Source of the DNA: Kumtagia ephedrae
Lineage (GTDB): Bacteria; Pseudomonadota; Alphaproteobacteria; Rhizobiales; Rhizobiaceae
Length of the DNA: 64,000 bases
Direction of reading: 5' to 3'
Assembly (NCBI RefSeq): GCF_003012745.1
Contig: NZ_PXYK01000023.1
Location: forward strand, 1-64,000
Position 1 is the stretch's first letter; every line of letters starts with the position of its first letter. Positions 46,142-56,056 of the stretch are shown piece by piece. The notes beneath the pieces are model-generated. The model was not told the DNA's origin, did no database searches, and was given only the letters and a program-made list of their open reading frames with translations. Position numbers and translations under genes: made by a program.

Positions 46142-47620
46142 ATGGGATACGATCCCCAAGTTGGTGGACACGAGGCGGACATGGCAGAGCGAAAGAAACA
46201 GCCCGTTGTAAGTTCCGGCATTGCCGGTTTGGACGAAATTCTTCGCGGCGGACTGCCAGCGTCGAATTTTTACATCGTGCAGGGCGATCCAGGGGCAGGC
46301 AAGACGACGGCGGCTTTGCAATTTCTGCGCGCTGGGGTGGCAGCCGGCGAACGCTGCATCTATGTCAGTCTTTCGCAAACCGCATCCGAACTTCAGGCGA
46401 TCGCGTCTTCACACGGTTGGACGCTCGAAGGAATTCGCGTCGAAGAACTGTCAGCTTCCGATACCCTAAGTGGCGCTGCCGATCAGAGCATTTTTCAGAC
46501 GTCCGATCTTCGACTGGACGAAACGCGCAAGGCGATCGAACGCGCCATCGATGAACACAAACCACATCGGCTAGTTTACGACTCTCTTCTTGAAATCCGA
46601 CTGATCACCGGCGACACGCCGAGGTTTCGCCGCGAACTGATCGGCTTCAAGGCTTTCCTCGCCAGGCGGGGAATCGTGGCGGTTCTGCTCGATACGCAAA
46701 CCAGTGGGGGCGACCACAACGGCGAGGAGATCGAGGGGATCGCGCACGGCGTCATCCGGTTGGATAAATCGCTCGAGGACTATGGCGCCATACGTCGGCG
46801 CATCGAAGTCAGCAAGATGCGGGGCGTGCCGTTTGCCGACGGTTATCATGACATGGCGATCCGCGAGGGCGAAGGCATCGTCGTGTTCCCGAGGATTGTG
46901 CCCGGTTCGCCCACCGAAGTTGCCAAGCCGCAACTGATCAAATCCGGGGTCGAGGCCCTCGACGAGATGTTCGGGGGCGGTCAGGAATCAGGAACGATCA
47001 CGCTCGTGATTGGCCAGTCGGGGACTGGCAAGTCAACGATGTCGTCACTTTATGCGACAGCTGCTCTCCAGCGAGGCGAGAGCGTTGCGCTCTTTCTGTT
47101 TGAGGAGCGGCTGGAGACGTTCTTTCGCCGGTCCGAGGGCTTGGGGATGGATCTTCGGCAATTTTATAAGGATGGCCAGCTCATCATCTATGATTTCAGC
47201 CCGAACGAGATTTCTCCGGGCGAGTTCGGCCAGATCGTGCAGCAGGTGGTCAGTCGCAACAATACGCGCGTTGTGGTGATCGACAGCTTCACCGGCTATC
47301 TGAATTCGCTTCCCCACCGCGAAAAAGCGGTTCTCGACATCCAGTCTCTCCTCAAGCATCTCGCGCGTGCGGACGTACTGACCATGCTCATTGTCGCTCA
47401 GCATGGATTGCTCGGACAGAATGTCGGGATCGACGTAGATGTCAGCTTTCTGGGCGACACGGTGCTTCTCCTTCGTATGGCCGAACATGAAGGTAAGCTG
47501 AGACGCAACATCACGGTTGTCAAAAAGCGCCATGGTCCCCACGACCTCGATGTCCGGGAACTCTTCATCGCGAGTTCCGGTGTTTCGGTCGTTGCCTACA
47601 ATCCCTTGCCTGAGACGTGA
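46142..47620 (+). CDS. KaiC-like double-ATPase
   Basis: 492 residues (an ATG at 46181 would give 479). Two RecA/KaiC domains in tandem. Domain 1 (about 20-255) has Walker A GDPGAGKT at 48-55, but its post-strand motif is YVSLSQT, lacking the paired Glu of cyanobacterial KaiC. Domain 2 (about 262-490) has GQSGTGKST at 291-299 and keeps EE in LFLFEERLETFF. The region equivalent to the KaiC Ser431/Thr432 phosphosites reads DVSFLGDTVLLLRM, so the Ser may be kept and the Thr replaced; alignment is needed. Its stop overlaps the GTG of the HWE kinase gene. No KaiA or KaiB gene is in the window. Likely a signalling ATPase partnered with that kinase. Confidence 0.88.
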   Translation: MGYDPQVGGHEADMAERKKQPVVSSGIAGLDEILRGGLPASNFYIVQGDPGAGKTTAALQFLRAGVAAGERCIYVSLSQTASELQAIASSHGWTLEGIRVEELSASDTLSGAADQSIFQTSDLRLDETRKAIERAIDEHKPHRLVYDSLLEIRLITGDTPRFRRELIGFKAFLARRGIVAVLLDTQTSGGDHNGEEIEGIAHGVIRLDKSLEDYGAIRRRIEVSKMRGVPFADGYHDMAIREGEGIVVFPRIVPGSPTEVAKPQLIKSGVEALDEMFGGGQESGTITLVIGQSGTGKSTMSSLYATAALQRGESVALFLFEERLETFFRRSEGLGMDLRQFYKDGQLIIYDFSPNEISPGEFGQIVQQVVSRNNTRVVVIDSFTGYLNSLPHREKAVLDIQSLLKHLARADVLTMLIVAQHGLLGQNVGIDVDVSFLGDTVLLLRMAEHEGKLRRNITVVKKRHGPHDLDVRELFIASSGVSVVAYNPLPET

Positions 47621-48684
47621 ACGACGTCGAGCATAACGGCTTGGGAACACTCGATTGGGTGCTCATTTTAGCACCCTACCGCAAGGACGCCTCCTACACG
47701 GCCTCCCTGCTGCAAGAGCGCGGCATCCGGGCTCAAGCGGCCAACACCGCAGATTTGGGGAAGCTGCTGACAGAAGCTCCCGGGGTGCTTGTCGTGACGC
47801 ATGAAGCACTTAATCCGGAGGCTATCGCCACCATCGCCAAGTATTTGCAAGGCCAGCCGAACTGGTCGGAGATTCCTATCATAGTCCTGCTGGACCGACG
47901 CGCACGCCAGTCGGGCATCCAGGCGGCCCTGAGTGCAGCCTGGCCAGGTTCACGCCAGATATTTTATCAACGTCCCGTGGCGGCATTGGAACTGATAAGC
48001 GGCGTCCAGTCCGCCCTCCTTACCAGAGCTCGCCAGCGGGATGTGCGTGATTACCTTGAACGCGAGACGGAGCTACGGCGCGAGCTAAATCATCGGGTGA
48101 AGAACATCCTCGCAAGTGTCGTATCCATCTTCGAAATGACACGGCGCGGCGCAACCTCGGCGGATGGCCTCGCAGAGGACTTCAAGGGGCGATTGAGGGC
48201 TCTGTCGAATGTCCATTCCGCAGTCTTTGCCGCAGGAGGTGAGACGGTGCCTCTGAGGGATGTCGCGCACTCGATTCTCGCGCCCTACGGCTCAGACCGC
48301 CAAAGTGGCGTCGTCGTCGAGGGACCTGAGGTCGTGCTTTCGCGCGACGCCGGCACTGCCCTTGCCCTCTGTCTTCACGAACTTGCGACCAATGCTATCA
48401 AGTATGGTGGCCTATCCAAGCCCGAAGGCAGAATACGGTTGGACTGGGAGATCGCCTCGGACTCGGAGCCAACGCTGACGTTGAGGTGGATAGAATCGGG
48501 GGGACCGCCGGTCGTTGAGCCTTCCCGGGCAGGATATGGAACACGGTATATTCGTGCCGCGCTGACCGATCTGTTTGGAGAGCCTCCCGATCTTATCTTC
48601 GCTCCGGACGGTCTGCGATTCTCAATCCGCGGCCTGCTTTCCCGTCTCGCTCCGGCATCACTTCCATCACCCCCGACCACATAA
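47617..48684 (+). CDS. HWE/HisKA_2-type histidine kinase
   Basis: 355 residues from GTG 47617, overlapping the KaiC-like gene's stop (GTGA). Residues 10-135 look like a degenerate receiver fold (DWVLILAPYRKDASYTASLL, VLVVTHEAL, IPIIVLLDR) without a clear phospho-Asp site. A HisKA_2/HWE dimerisation helix carries His159 in LRRELNHRVKNILASVVSIF. The ATPase domain shows ALCLHELATNAIKYGGLS and GYGTRYIRAAL. This kinase class is typical of alphaproteobacterial light, general-stress and phyllosphere signalling. Overlap with the KaiC-like gene implies stoichiometric co-production and probable interaction. Confidence 0.9.
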   Translation: MNDVEHNGLGTLDWVLILAPYRKDASYTASLLQERGIRAQAANTADLGKLLTEAPGVLVVTHEALNPEAIATIAKYLQGQPNWSEIPIIVLLDRRARQSGIQAALSAAWPGSRQIFYQRPVAALELISGVQSALLTRARQRDVRDYLERETELRRELNHRVKNILASVVSIFEMTRRGATSADGLAEDFKGRLRALSNVHSAVFAAGGETVPLRDVAHSILAPYGSDRQSGVVVEGPEVVLSRDAGTALALCLHELATNAIKYGGLSKPEGRIRLDWEIASDSEPTLTLRWIESGGPPVVEPSRAGYGTRYIRAALTDLFGEPPDLIFAPDGLRFSIRGLLSRLAPASLPSPPTT

Positions 48685-48959
48685 TGTTAGCCAGGATTGG
48701 CGAAAACCAACCCCCGCCAGCTACGCTCGGATCGATCGAAGGCCAGAGTTCCCTGAGGTGGTGTAGCTCGGCGGCCGCGCAGCCGCTCGCGAGCGCGCAC
48801 TCAATTTCGCTGGCGGGGGCGGGTTCATCGATGTCCGCCGGGTAGGCCCTGGTTGTCCAAGTCCAATCTGGTGCGAGGAATGATCCAAGACATCACGGTC
48901 ATGCTGGCCTTTCACAAGAGCAGACCTTGTCGTCACCTCAAACGGAATCGCCAGCCTGA
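48685..48959. other. Intergenic, no gene seen
   Basis: G+C-rich with no convincing reading frame. A plus-strand frame from 48853 runs into the RTX relic in another register. No terminator with a T-run follows the HWE kinase gene. Confidence 0.3.
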
Positions 48960-49290
48960 GGAAGCGATACGCTGCATGGCGGCGCCGGCAGGGATACGTT
49001 CGTGTTCGCCTCGGTGCTGGGCGCCTCGAATGTCGACCGGATCACCGACTTCAATGCTGCTGACGACCGCTTTCGCTTGTCCGACGCCATCTTCACGGCG
49101 CTGACCCCGGGCATCCTTGCGGCTGCAGCTTTCGACCGGGCTCGCGCAGGACACAACCGACCGCATCATCTACGAGTCTGACACTGGGGAACTCTATTAC
49201 GATGGCAATGGCAATGCGGCCGGGGGTGGCGTCCTGTCCGCCAAGGCCACCGTCGGTGTGGCACTGAACAATGTGGATTTCTCGGTGCGT
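48960..49290 (+). pseudogene. RTX protein C-terminal relic
   Basis: Codons read GSDTLHGGAGRDTFVFASVL, GASNVDRITDFNAADDRFRL and AIFTALTPGILAAAAF. After a short deletion and frame change near 49125 they continue GLAQDTTDRIIYESDTGELY, YDGNGNAAGGGVLSAKA and LNNVDFSV. This is the C-terminal module of the RTX genes at 9.3, 56.1, 60.2 and 63.0 kb, in the opposite orientation and without its N-terminal part or a proper stop. Confidence 0.8.
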
Positions 49291-49908
49291 GAGCCCGCTC
49301 ATTCGGTGCAGCTTCACACCGGAAGGCCAAATATCGCCTCGCGTTTCAGCGGATCAAGGCCTGCCGGTTCGCGCTGCAAGGATGCACTGGTGCTCAGTGC
49401 CTGATTGGACCGCTTGGCAGGGAGCGATGCAACGGGAGGCGCGCAGCGAGCCTCCCTTGCCGAGATGGTTTTGTCCTACAAAACACAGCTGGCCCTCCGA
49501 CGGTTCATCGCACAGCTGGCGCGTATGGTGCCCCCTCACTGGGCTCAAAATTCGTGTTTGCCCAAGCAGATCCCGCCTGCTGTTTATCTGACGCTAGCAA
49601 GGTGAGCGTCAGCCTTCGCGGAAATAGGGATCGAAAAGTGGATTGGTCTCATCCGGCGCTTGTGACGTCACGGCGATGTTGACCACGGCCGGCGTGGGAG
49701 CGTGCTTCGATGGCCAGCGGCGAAGCCCGTCTGCGTGGTCACGGGCGCGACACCGCAACCCGGATAGGAAAGAACGATGGCGGCGACCAGGGGGGCGAAA
49801 ATCGGTTCACCCGCTTTGGCGAGCAAACGGTCATCGTCGAACTCCCGAAACGTCTCTTCTCCCTTCTTCCGAGAGGCGGCCATCGGGTCGGCCGCCTCTC
49901 GGGCCTGT
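49291..49908. other. Intergenic with unassigned short frames
   Basis: Short frames occur on both strands. A minus-strand stretch around 49690-49860 reads EETFREFDDDRLLAKAGEPI, FAPLVAAIVLSYPGCGV, which may be coding debris. None has a clear start and family. Confidence 0.3.
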
Positions 49909-50157
49909 TCACGCTTTGCGGTCTGCCGAAGGTCCTGCCGAACTGACGTGCTGTGCGGCAAGAAACATCAGCGTCGATGCCGCGGTTCGCCGGTTCCAAC
50001 CAGCGGACTCGGCCATGTCGAGCACGCCCTCGAGCCACGGCCTCAGTACGTCGCGGCACTCGGTCTCGTGCCCCAGGAAGTCGTTCGGCGGACGGGTCGG
50101 CGACGCGACTGTCCCGATGCCGGACATGATGTTCATGTCAGCCTCGAAGCTCTCCAT
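49909..50157 (-). CDS. Small hypothetical protein downstream of groEL
   Basis: 82 residues: MESFEADMNIMSGIGTVASP, a polar middle, then CRDVLRPWLEGVLDMAESAG and WNRRTAASTLMFLAAQHV, an amphipathic helix pair. Same strand as groESL and starting 46 bp after the groEL stop, so it could be cotranscribed. A start at MNIMSGIG (8th codon) is also possible. No family recognised; the coding call rests on composition and context. Confidence 0.4.
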   Translation of the reverse strand: MESFEADMNIMSGIGTVASPTRPPNDFLGHETECRDVLRPWLEGVLDMAESAGWNRRTAASTLMFLAAQHVSSAGPSADRKA

Positions 50158-50203
50158 GGACGCCAGCGTCTCTCAAAGAGGCGCCGGGCGATCTCGGCTT
50201 GCC

Positions 50204-51844
<1,641 letters not shown>

Positions 51845-51889
51845 TCAAATCTAGGCAGCTTTCGTTGACTGGTTCTTCGTGGCCCGTTT

Positions 51890-52204
51890 TCACGCGGCCT
51901 TCTTGAACGCGACGCTCTGGTCGATCACGCCCATCACATCGCTTTCCTTCATGATGAGCAGGTCCTCGCCGTTCAGCTTGATCTCGGTGCCGGACCATTT
52001 GCCGAACAGAATGCGGTCGCCGACCTTCACGTCGAGTTCGACCAGCTTGCCGCTCTCGTCACGCGCGCCGCGACCGACGGCGATGACCTCACCCTCCTGC
52101 GGCTTCTCCTTCGCGGTGTCGGGGATGATGATGCCGCCGGCCGTCTTTTCGTCGGCTTCGATGCGGCGGACCAAGATACGGTCATGCAATGGACGGAACG
52201 CCAT
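51890..52204 (-). CDS. groES: Co-chaperonin GroES (10 kDa)
   Basis: 104 residues from ATG 52204 (AAGGAGAA upstream). GroES motifs: [20 protein letters not shown], the mobile loop with [20 protein letters not shown], and [20 protein letters not shown]. It caps the GroEL cavity. First gene of the groESL operon; transcription should start between it and the CIRCE element at 52363-52389. Confidence 0.97.
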   Translation of the reverse strand: MAFRPLHDRILVRRIEADEKTAGGIIIPDTAKEKPQEGEVIAVGRGARDESGKLVELDVKVGDRILFGKWSGTEIKLNGEDLLIMKESDVMGVIDQSVAFKKAA

Positions 52205-52362
52205 GTCGTTCTCCTTCAAGGACAAACAGCTTTTTAAGATTCCTCCACACCGGACCGGCAATATCGGGCCGATGCGGGCCGCGGCGACCCTTCATCAGGC
52301 ATCGCGCGCAAATCGACCTAGTTGTGCGTTTTTCGAGTTTCAAGAGCTGGCGCGCAATTTTT

Positions 52363-52389
52363 TTGGCACTCGCACCTATAGAGTGCTAG
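52363..52389 (-). promoter_or_regulatory. CIRCE operator (HrcA site)
   Basis: TTGGCACTC, a 9-bp spacer, GAGTGCTAG, matching the CIRCE consensus TTAGCACTC-N9-GAGTGCTAA at 16 of 18 positions. It lies 159 bp before the groES start codon, the usual neighbourhood for HrcA repression of groESL. Confidence 0.93.
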
Positions 52390-52541
52390 TGCCATGAAAA
52401 CATGAAGCTATTCCGGCCTTCGCGAAGAATCTTGCCCCTTGAATTTGCCGCCAAGCCGGACAAAATTACCGCAAGCCTCGGCCGTGCCGGGAGGACGAAA
52501 CCGGGATCGACACAAGGAGTTATCGGAGACGGAGGACAACG

Positions 52542-52889
52542 ATGGACCGACAGAAGCTTTCGCCGATCATTCCTTCCCTCGCCCTCGAAACATCTGACCT
52601 CGCGCTTGACCGGCTGCTGTCGCCGGCTCGCCACTACAAGCATCCAGACCACGTTCTTCGCGACCGTGCGCTGGATATTGGCGAAAAGCGCGCAATCCTT
52701 TCATCATGGGCGTCCGACGCCTGCGCGGTCGAATCCATGCCGGCGTTGAGGCAGCCGCCGGGGGCCCGGCAGCCAATCCCCTTCGACGCAGTCATGGACG
52801 CGCTACGTCAGCTCGACGGCATCGATTCCAGGCGTTCGAACGGAGCCAAAGGCGAACGTGGTTCCGAGCAGCAGCGGCTGGATGCATAG
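52542..52889 (+). CDS. Small conserved rhizobial protein
   Basis: 115 residues starting MDRQKLSPIIPSLALETSDL, then LDRLLSPARHYKHPDHVLRD, ALDIGEKRAILSSWASDACA and FDAVMDALRQLDGIDS. A good GGAGG lies 8 bp before the ATG. The LLSPARHY..PD.VL.D..L...EKRAILSSWASDA pattern occurs in short rhizobial proteins of unknown role. It is transcribed divergently from groESL and is followed by usg. Confidence 0.7.
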   Translation: MDRQKLSPIIPSLALETSDLALDRLLSPARHYKHPDHVLRDRALDIGEKRAILSSWASDACAVESMPALRQPPGARQPIPFDAVMDALRQLDGIDSRRSNGAKGERGSEQQRLDA

Positions 52890-52915
52890 GCAGCGAGCAA
52901 GAGGAAAGGTGGAGA

Positions 52916-53194
52916 ATGGCAGCGAGCGTGAGCCGGGAATTCCGGATGCAAATGGAGGGCTATGGCCTGACGACCGCCGAGATTCACTACCACATGCCCG
53001 ATCATCCGAGCCTGCTGCAGCTCTATGTCTGGCAGGAGTATGACCTCGCGCCAGATTTTCCCGAACTGCGCGGCTTTCTCGACTACTGGAAGGAAACGCT
53101 GGAGGGCGCGCTGCATTCGGTGCGGGTAGCCCACCATCGCTTGATCCAACCGTCGGAGTGGAAGGTGGTGGACGGCATTATCGCAATTCACTGA
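52916..53194 (+). CDS. usg: Usg family protein
   Basis: 92 residues from ATG 52916 (GAGGAAAGGTGGAGA before it). Recognised as the alphaproteobacterial Usg family by SREFRMQMEGYGLTTAEIHY, HMPDHPSLLQLYVWQEYDLA, PDFPELRGFLDYWKETLEGA and LHSVRVAHHRLIQPSEW. The family is conserved and small; its function is not established. Its position between groESL and the Hsp20 genes places it in a stress-type cluster. Confidence 0.85.
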   Translation: MAASVSREFRMQMEGYGLTTAEIHYHMPDHPSLLQLYVWQEYDLAPDFPELRGFLDYWKETLEGALHSVRVAHHRLIQPSEWKVVDGIIAIH

Positions 53195-53392
53195 GTGCCG
53201 GCGGTCGCTACGCGTGCCTCGCCGGATTCCGTCCGGTGCCAAACCGGCGCTGGACCGCCGCCCGCCCGGCAACAGCCCTATGCGATCGGCGGCCTTGACG
53301 AAACTCTGCCGTGACGCCTTCGTGAAACCATCCGTCGAGCCTATCGCGACAGGCTGGCCTGAGCTCAAGACGCCCGGTGCCCCGACGGCGCG

Positions 53393-53611
53393 CTAAGCCT
53401 CGTCCTCGTCCGGTTCCAGCATCTCGATCAACCTGCCGACACGTGTCCCCGGCAGCGGGCGCCCCGCACCCATCAGAGCCTCGTCGTTATGCAGCCAACC
53501 CCAGGCCTCTCTGATTTCCTCGGCCGATGCTCCGGTCCCCATCAGCTCTGCGATGAGTTGGGCGTCGACCGGCCCGAGGATCGATACGATCTCGTCACGT
53601 GTAATCGCCAT
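53393..53611 (-). CDS. Small conserved hypothetical protein
   Basis: 72 residues from ATG 53611; the in-frame extension to 53827 overlaps the Hsp20 leader and is not coding in character. Sequence: MAITRDEIVSILGPVDAQLI, AELMGTGASAEEIREAWGWL, NDEALMGAGRPLPGTRVGRL and a terminal EMLEPDEDEA. Helical, acidic, cytoplasmic. Similar short proteins occur in Rhizobiales; function unknown. It is divergent from the Hsp20 gene. Confidence 0.65.
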   Translation of the reverse strand: MAITRDEIVSILGPVDAQLIAELMGTGASAEEIREAWGWLHNDEALMGAGRPLPGTRVGRLIEMLEPDEDEA

Positions 53612-53716
53612 CGTCCGGCCTCCCAGTATCTGCGAGCCCATTCTGAGCATGTGACGTCTAACACCGGATGTCTGATCGACGTTCCGGCGACAATTTTCGA
53701 CTCCTGATGGATGGGT

Positions 53717-53745
53717 CTTGACGCTTCGAAACAAGATTCCTAGCT
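53717..53745 (+). promoter_or_regulatory. RpoH-type heat-shock promoter candidate
   Basis: CTTGAC at 53717-53722, a 16-bp spacer, then CCTAGCT at 53739-53745, resembling alphaproteobacterial sigma-32 promoters (CTTGA and CCTATNT-like boxes). It lies just upstream of the ROSE-like leader of the Hsp20 gene. Confidence 0.45.
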
Positions 53746-53841
53746 CAAAGGAGCCGGTCGCTGAATAGGACCCGGCATGGTCAGGGAGCGCCAGCTTCTT
53801 GGCGCTCCTCGTATCCATGTTGCTCAATGGAGGATATGGCT
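53746..53841 (+). ncRNA. ROSE-type RNA thermometer leader
   Basis: A leader of about 96 nt before the Hsp20 start. It contains GGAGCGCCA, 6-nt loop, TGGCGCTCC (53785-53808, perfect 9-bp stem). A final hairpin follows in which ATCCATGTTGCTC faces AATGGAGGAT, burying the Shine-Dalgarno GGAGG (53829-53833). The TTGCT opposite GGAGGA is the signature of rhizobial ROSE elements, which melt at heat-shock temperature and allow translation. Confidence 0.7.
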
Positions 53842-54321
53842 ATGAGAACCGCATTCGACTTTTCTCCCCTCTACCGGTCGAGCATCGGCTTCGATCGGGT
53901 GTTCGACCTGCTCGAGAACGCGAGCCGGGCGACAACAACCGTCGACAACTGGCCGCCCTATGACATCGCCAAGACTGGCGACGACGACTACCGCATCACC
54001 ATGGCGGTAGCCGGCTTCAGCCAGGACGAGCTGTCGATCACGCAGGAGCAGAACATGCTCGTCGTGTCGGGCCAGAAGTCTGGCGAGGACACCGGCGAAT
54101 ACCTGCATCGCGGTATTGCGGGGCGCACCTTCCAGCGCCGCTTCCAGTTGGCCGACCACGTGAAGGTCACTGGCGCTGGGCTGGAGAACGGCCTTCTGAC
54201 GATCGATCTCAAGCGCGAAATTCCCGAAGAGATGAAGCCGCGCCGGATCGAGATCGGCAACGCCACGGCCATGCCGAAGGTCGCGCAGCGCAAGATCGAG
54301 GCGGAAAAGCAGGCTGCCTGA
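53842..54321 (+). CDS. Small heat-shock protein, Hsp20/IbpA family
   Basis: 159 residues from ATG 53842; two earlier in-frame ATGs (53827, 53836) lie too close to the buried GGAGG to be initiators. Starts MRTAFDFSPLYRSSIGFDRV. The alpha-crystallin domain runs from about residue 35 (YDIAKTGDDDYRITMAVAGF, ELSITQEQNMLVVSGQK, GIAGRTFQRRFQLADHV) and includes the ENGLLTIDLKREIPEE strand with the conserved GLLTIDL. An ATP-independent holdase. A ROSE-like leader and a heat-shock promoter candidate indicate thermal control. A second Hsp20 gene follows. Confidence 0.93.
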   Translation: MRTAFDFSPLYRSSIGFDRVFDLLENASRATTTVDNWPPYDIAKTGDDDYRITMAVAGFSQDELSITQEQNMLVVSGQKSGEDTGEYLHRGIAGRTFQRRFQLADHVKVTGAGLENGLLTIDLKREIPEEMKPRRIEIGNATAMPKVAQRKIEAEKQAA

Positions 54322-54346
54322 AGTCGTGCACGATGACGACTTGCCT

Positions 54347-54372
54347 CGAGCCGGGCGTTTGCGTCCGGCTCG
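54347..54372 (+). terminator. Intercistronic hairpin between the Hsp20 genes
   Basis: CGAGCCGG, 10-nt loop, CCGGCTCG: a perfect 8-bp stem 25 bp after the first Hsp20 stop. There is no T-run, so partial termination or transcript-end protection is more likely than full termination. Confidence 0.4.
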
Positions 54373-54423
54373 CGGTGGAGTCTTCCTGAAAACGACCATG
54401 AAGACATGAAAGGAGAAATTACG

Positions 54424-54935
54424 ATGAGCGTACGTGATCTGATTCCTTGGGGCCGCAACAACGGCAACCAACTTCCGAGGGTCTTCCGTGATGACGATCG
54501 TGACCCGTTCCTCTCGCTGCACCGCGAAGTGAACCGGCTGTTCGACGATGTCTTCCGCGGCTTCGACAGCCGTCTGCCGGCGCTCGGCAGGCTCTCCTCC
54601 TTCGGCGGCGGTGGCTGGCCGAGCGTGGAGGTCTCCGATGGTGAAAAGGATATCCGTGTCACCGCCCCGGCCTCGAGGAAAAGGACGTCGAGGTCCTGCT
54701 CGAAGATGGCGTGCTGACGCTGAAAGGAGAGAAGAGGTCCGAGACCGAGGACAAGGACCGTCAGTTCTCGGAGCGCTTCTACGGTCGCTTTGAGCGCCGC
54801 ATACCGCTCGGCTACGAGGTCGAGGACGACAAGGTCAGCGCCGATTTCAGGAATGGCGTGCTGACTGTCACCCTGCCGAAGACCGAGAAAGCGCAGACGA
54901 AGGCGAAACGCATCGCCATCAACGGCGCGCACTGA
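54424..54935 (+). pseudogene. Second Hsp20 gene, frameshifted
   Basis: ATG 54424 is preceded by AAAGGAGAA. The protein begins MSVRDLIPWGRNNGNQLPRV, then LSLHREVNRLFDDVFRGF and WPSVEVSDGEKDIRVTA. At about 54668 several bases are missing relative to the expected ..VTAELPGLEEKD, and the sense continues in the next frame as LEEKDVEVLLEDGVLTLKGE, then ERFYGRFERRIPLGYEV and VLTVTLPKTEKAQTKAKR. All parts of a class A Hsp20 are present except that junction, which falls early in the alpha-crystallin domain. Either a real deletion or a sequencing error. Confidence 0.85.
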
Positions 54936-54942
54936 CTACGGC

Positions 54943-54969
54943 GCTGGAGGCGGTCTGGCCGCCTCCAGC
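54943..54969 (+). terminator. Hairpin after Hsp20 pseudogene
   Basis: GCTGGAGGCGG, loop TCTGG, CCGCCTCCAGC, then a C/T-rich stretch. An 11-bp stem 7 bp after the stop; a likely terminator for the hsp20 transcript. Confidence 0.6.
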
Positions 54970-55264
54970 ATCTCCTTCTCTTGCGAGGGAGACACGAATT
55001 ATGGAGACGCTACACAACAATTCGGTTCCCCCGGGGAACAATCTCCGGCCTGACAACGACAATTGTCCGGTCGGTTCTTTCGCGTTGCCCATCGGGCGCT
55101 CCACATTCCCGCACGATGCGGTCAGTCATCTAGACCAGGTCCTTGCGGGACATCGCTCTGCCTCCGGCAGATTCTGGAAATCAGTTCAGGTCACATTCAG
55201 GCAGTCTCGACGGCTTTGTTCTCCCAGCGATATCCCGAAGACCAGATTGCTTCTTCGGACCGTG
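54970..55264. other. Intergenic with a possible small frame
   Basis: A plus-strand frame from ATG 55001 (GAGGGAGACAC upstream) starts METLHNNSVPPGNNLRPDND, CPVGSFALPIGRSTFPHDAV and runs on without clear coding character toward the IS110 relic. It may be the start of a gene interrupted there. Not called as a gene. Confidence 0.3.
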
Positions 55265-55736
55265 TCAGCAACGCCAGACCAGACTGGCTTGGTAGAGCAC
55301 CGTCCGCATTGCCACGTCGCCGCATTTCGAGATGCCGCTGTTTCGGTCGACCTCTCCGTATTTCTTCGGCCTCAGTCCAAGATGTGCGCCGACGTCCCGA
55401 GATCGTTCGAAGCGAACAGGATCGTCAATGGTCGTGAGGTAGGTGACGGCAGTGATGGCTGCTACGCCAAGTATGGTCATCAGGCGCCGGCACGTCTCAT
55501 CCTTCCGCACGATGTCCAGCATCATCTTGTGAAGCACTGCGCATTCATGCCGAAGAGCTGCCCGGGCGGCCAGCATCGGCTTCACCATCGCCGCCAGGCG
55601 AGGAAAATCCTCTATCAAGAACCCTGCCTTCGAACGGTCCCGAGGTTACGCGGCCGGCCAGCTTGATGCCGAAGACACGAAGCGTCCCGCGGATCTCGTT
55701 CTCGATGTCGATCTGCTTCGTTTGCAGCGTGTTCAA
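55265..55736 (-). pseudogene. IS110-family transposase relic
   Basis: The C-terminal part of an IS110-type transposase: IEDFPRLAAMVKPMLAARAA, then MTILGVAAITAVTYLTTIDD, RFERSRDVGAHLGLRPKKYG and ISKCGDVAMRTVLYQASLVW, stopping early at 55265. Upstream, in another frame, the codons LQTKQIDIENEIRGTLRVFG and IKLAGRVTSGPFEG belong to the same protein, with the frame change near 55620. The N-terminal DEDD nuclease half and the last 60 or so residues are absent, so it is non-functional. Confidence 0.8.
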
Positions 55737-56015
55737 GTTTCGCGAGATAGTCGCCTCGCCGATCTGCGGCGCGCTTGCGGCCGGCTATCTGACCGTCCCG
55801 ACGTTGCATTACATCAAGTCGATTGGGCTGCCGCTGCCGCCGGACGACGTGGCCAGCGCACATGCGGCTGCCTTTCTCATCGGCGGCGGGCCTGTGCGCC
55901 ATGTGGATTGCCGATATTCTCTTGGAGCTGGTGGTCCGGCGACTAAAGCCGCAAGCTGACAGGTGAGACCCCAGCCAGCCGAGCTTCGCCCTCGCGGTTT
56001 TCCGTCTGGGACGTG
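55737..56015. other. Intergenic
   Basis: Plus-strand codons near 55770-55900 read ICGALAAGYLTVPTLHYIKS and PLPPDDVASAHAAAFLIGGG, hydrophobic and possibly coding, but with no start or stop of their own. Otherwise nothing. Confidence 0.3.
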
Positions 56016-56048
56016 CAGTGCCCCGTCGGTCCAGCCGACGGGGCACTG
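56016..56048 (-). terminator. Terminator of the RTX2 gene
   Basis: CAGTGCCCCGTCGG, loop TCCAG, CCGACGGGGCACTG: a perfect 14-bp stem 8 bp beyond the RTX2 stop on the minus strand. Confidence 0.7.
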
Positions 56049-56056
56049 TCGTTTTA

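Noticed and set aside
52363..52389. Rho-independent terminator reading of the T-run plus inverted repeat
   Set aside because: The arms match CIRCE with the exact 9-bp spacer upstream of groES, so it is an operator and not a terminator.
53611..53827. N-terminal extension of the 72-residue hypothetical protein
   Set aside because: The extension overlaps the Hsp20 promoter and thermometer leader and lacks coding character. The ATG at 53611 begins the family-like sequence.
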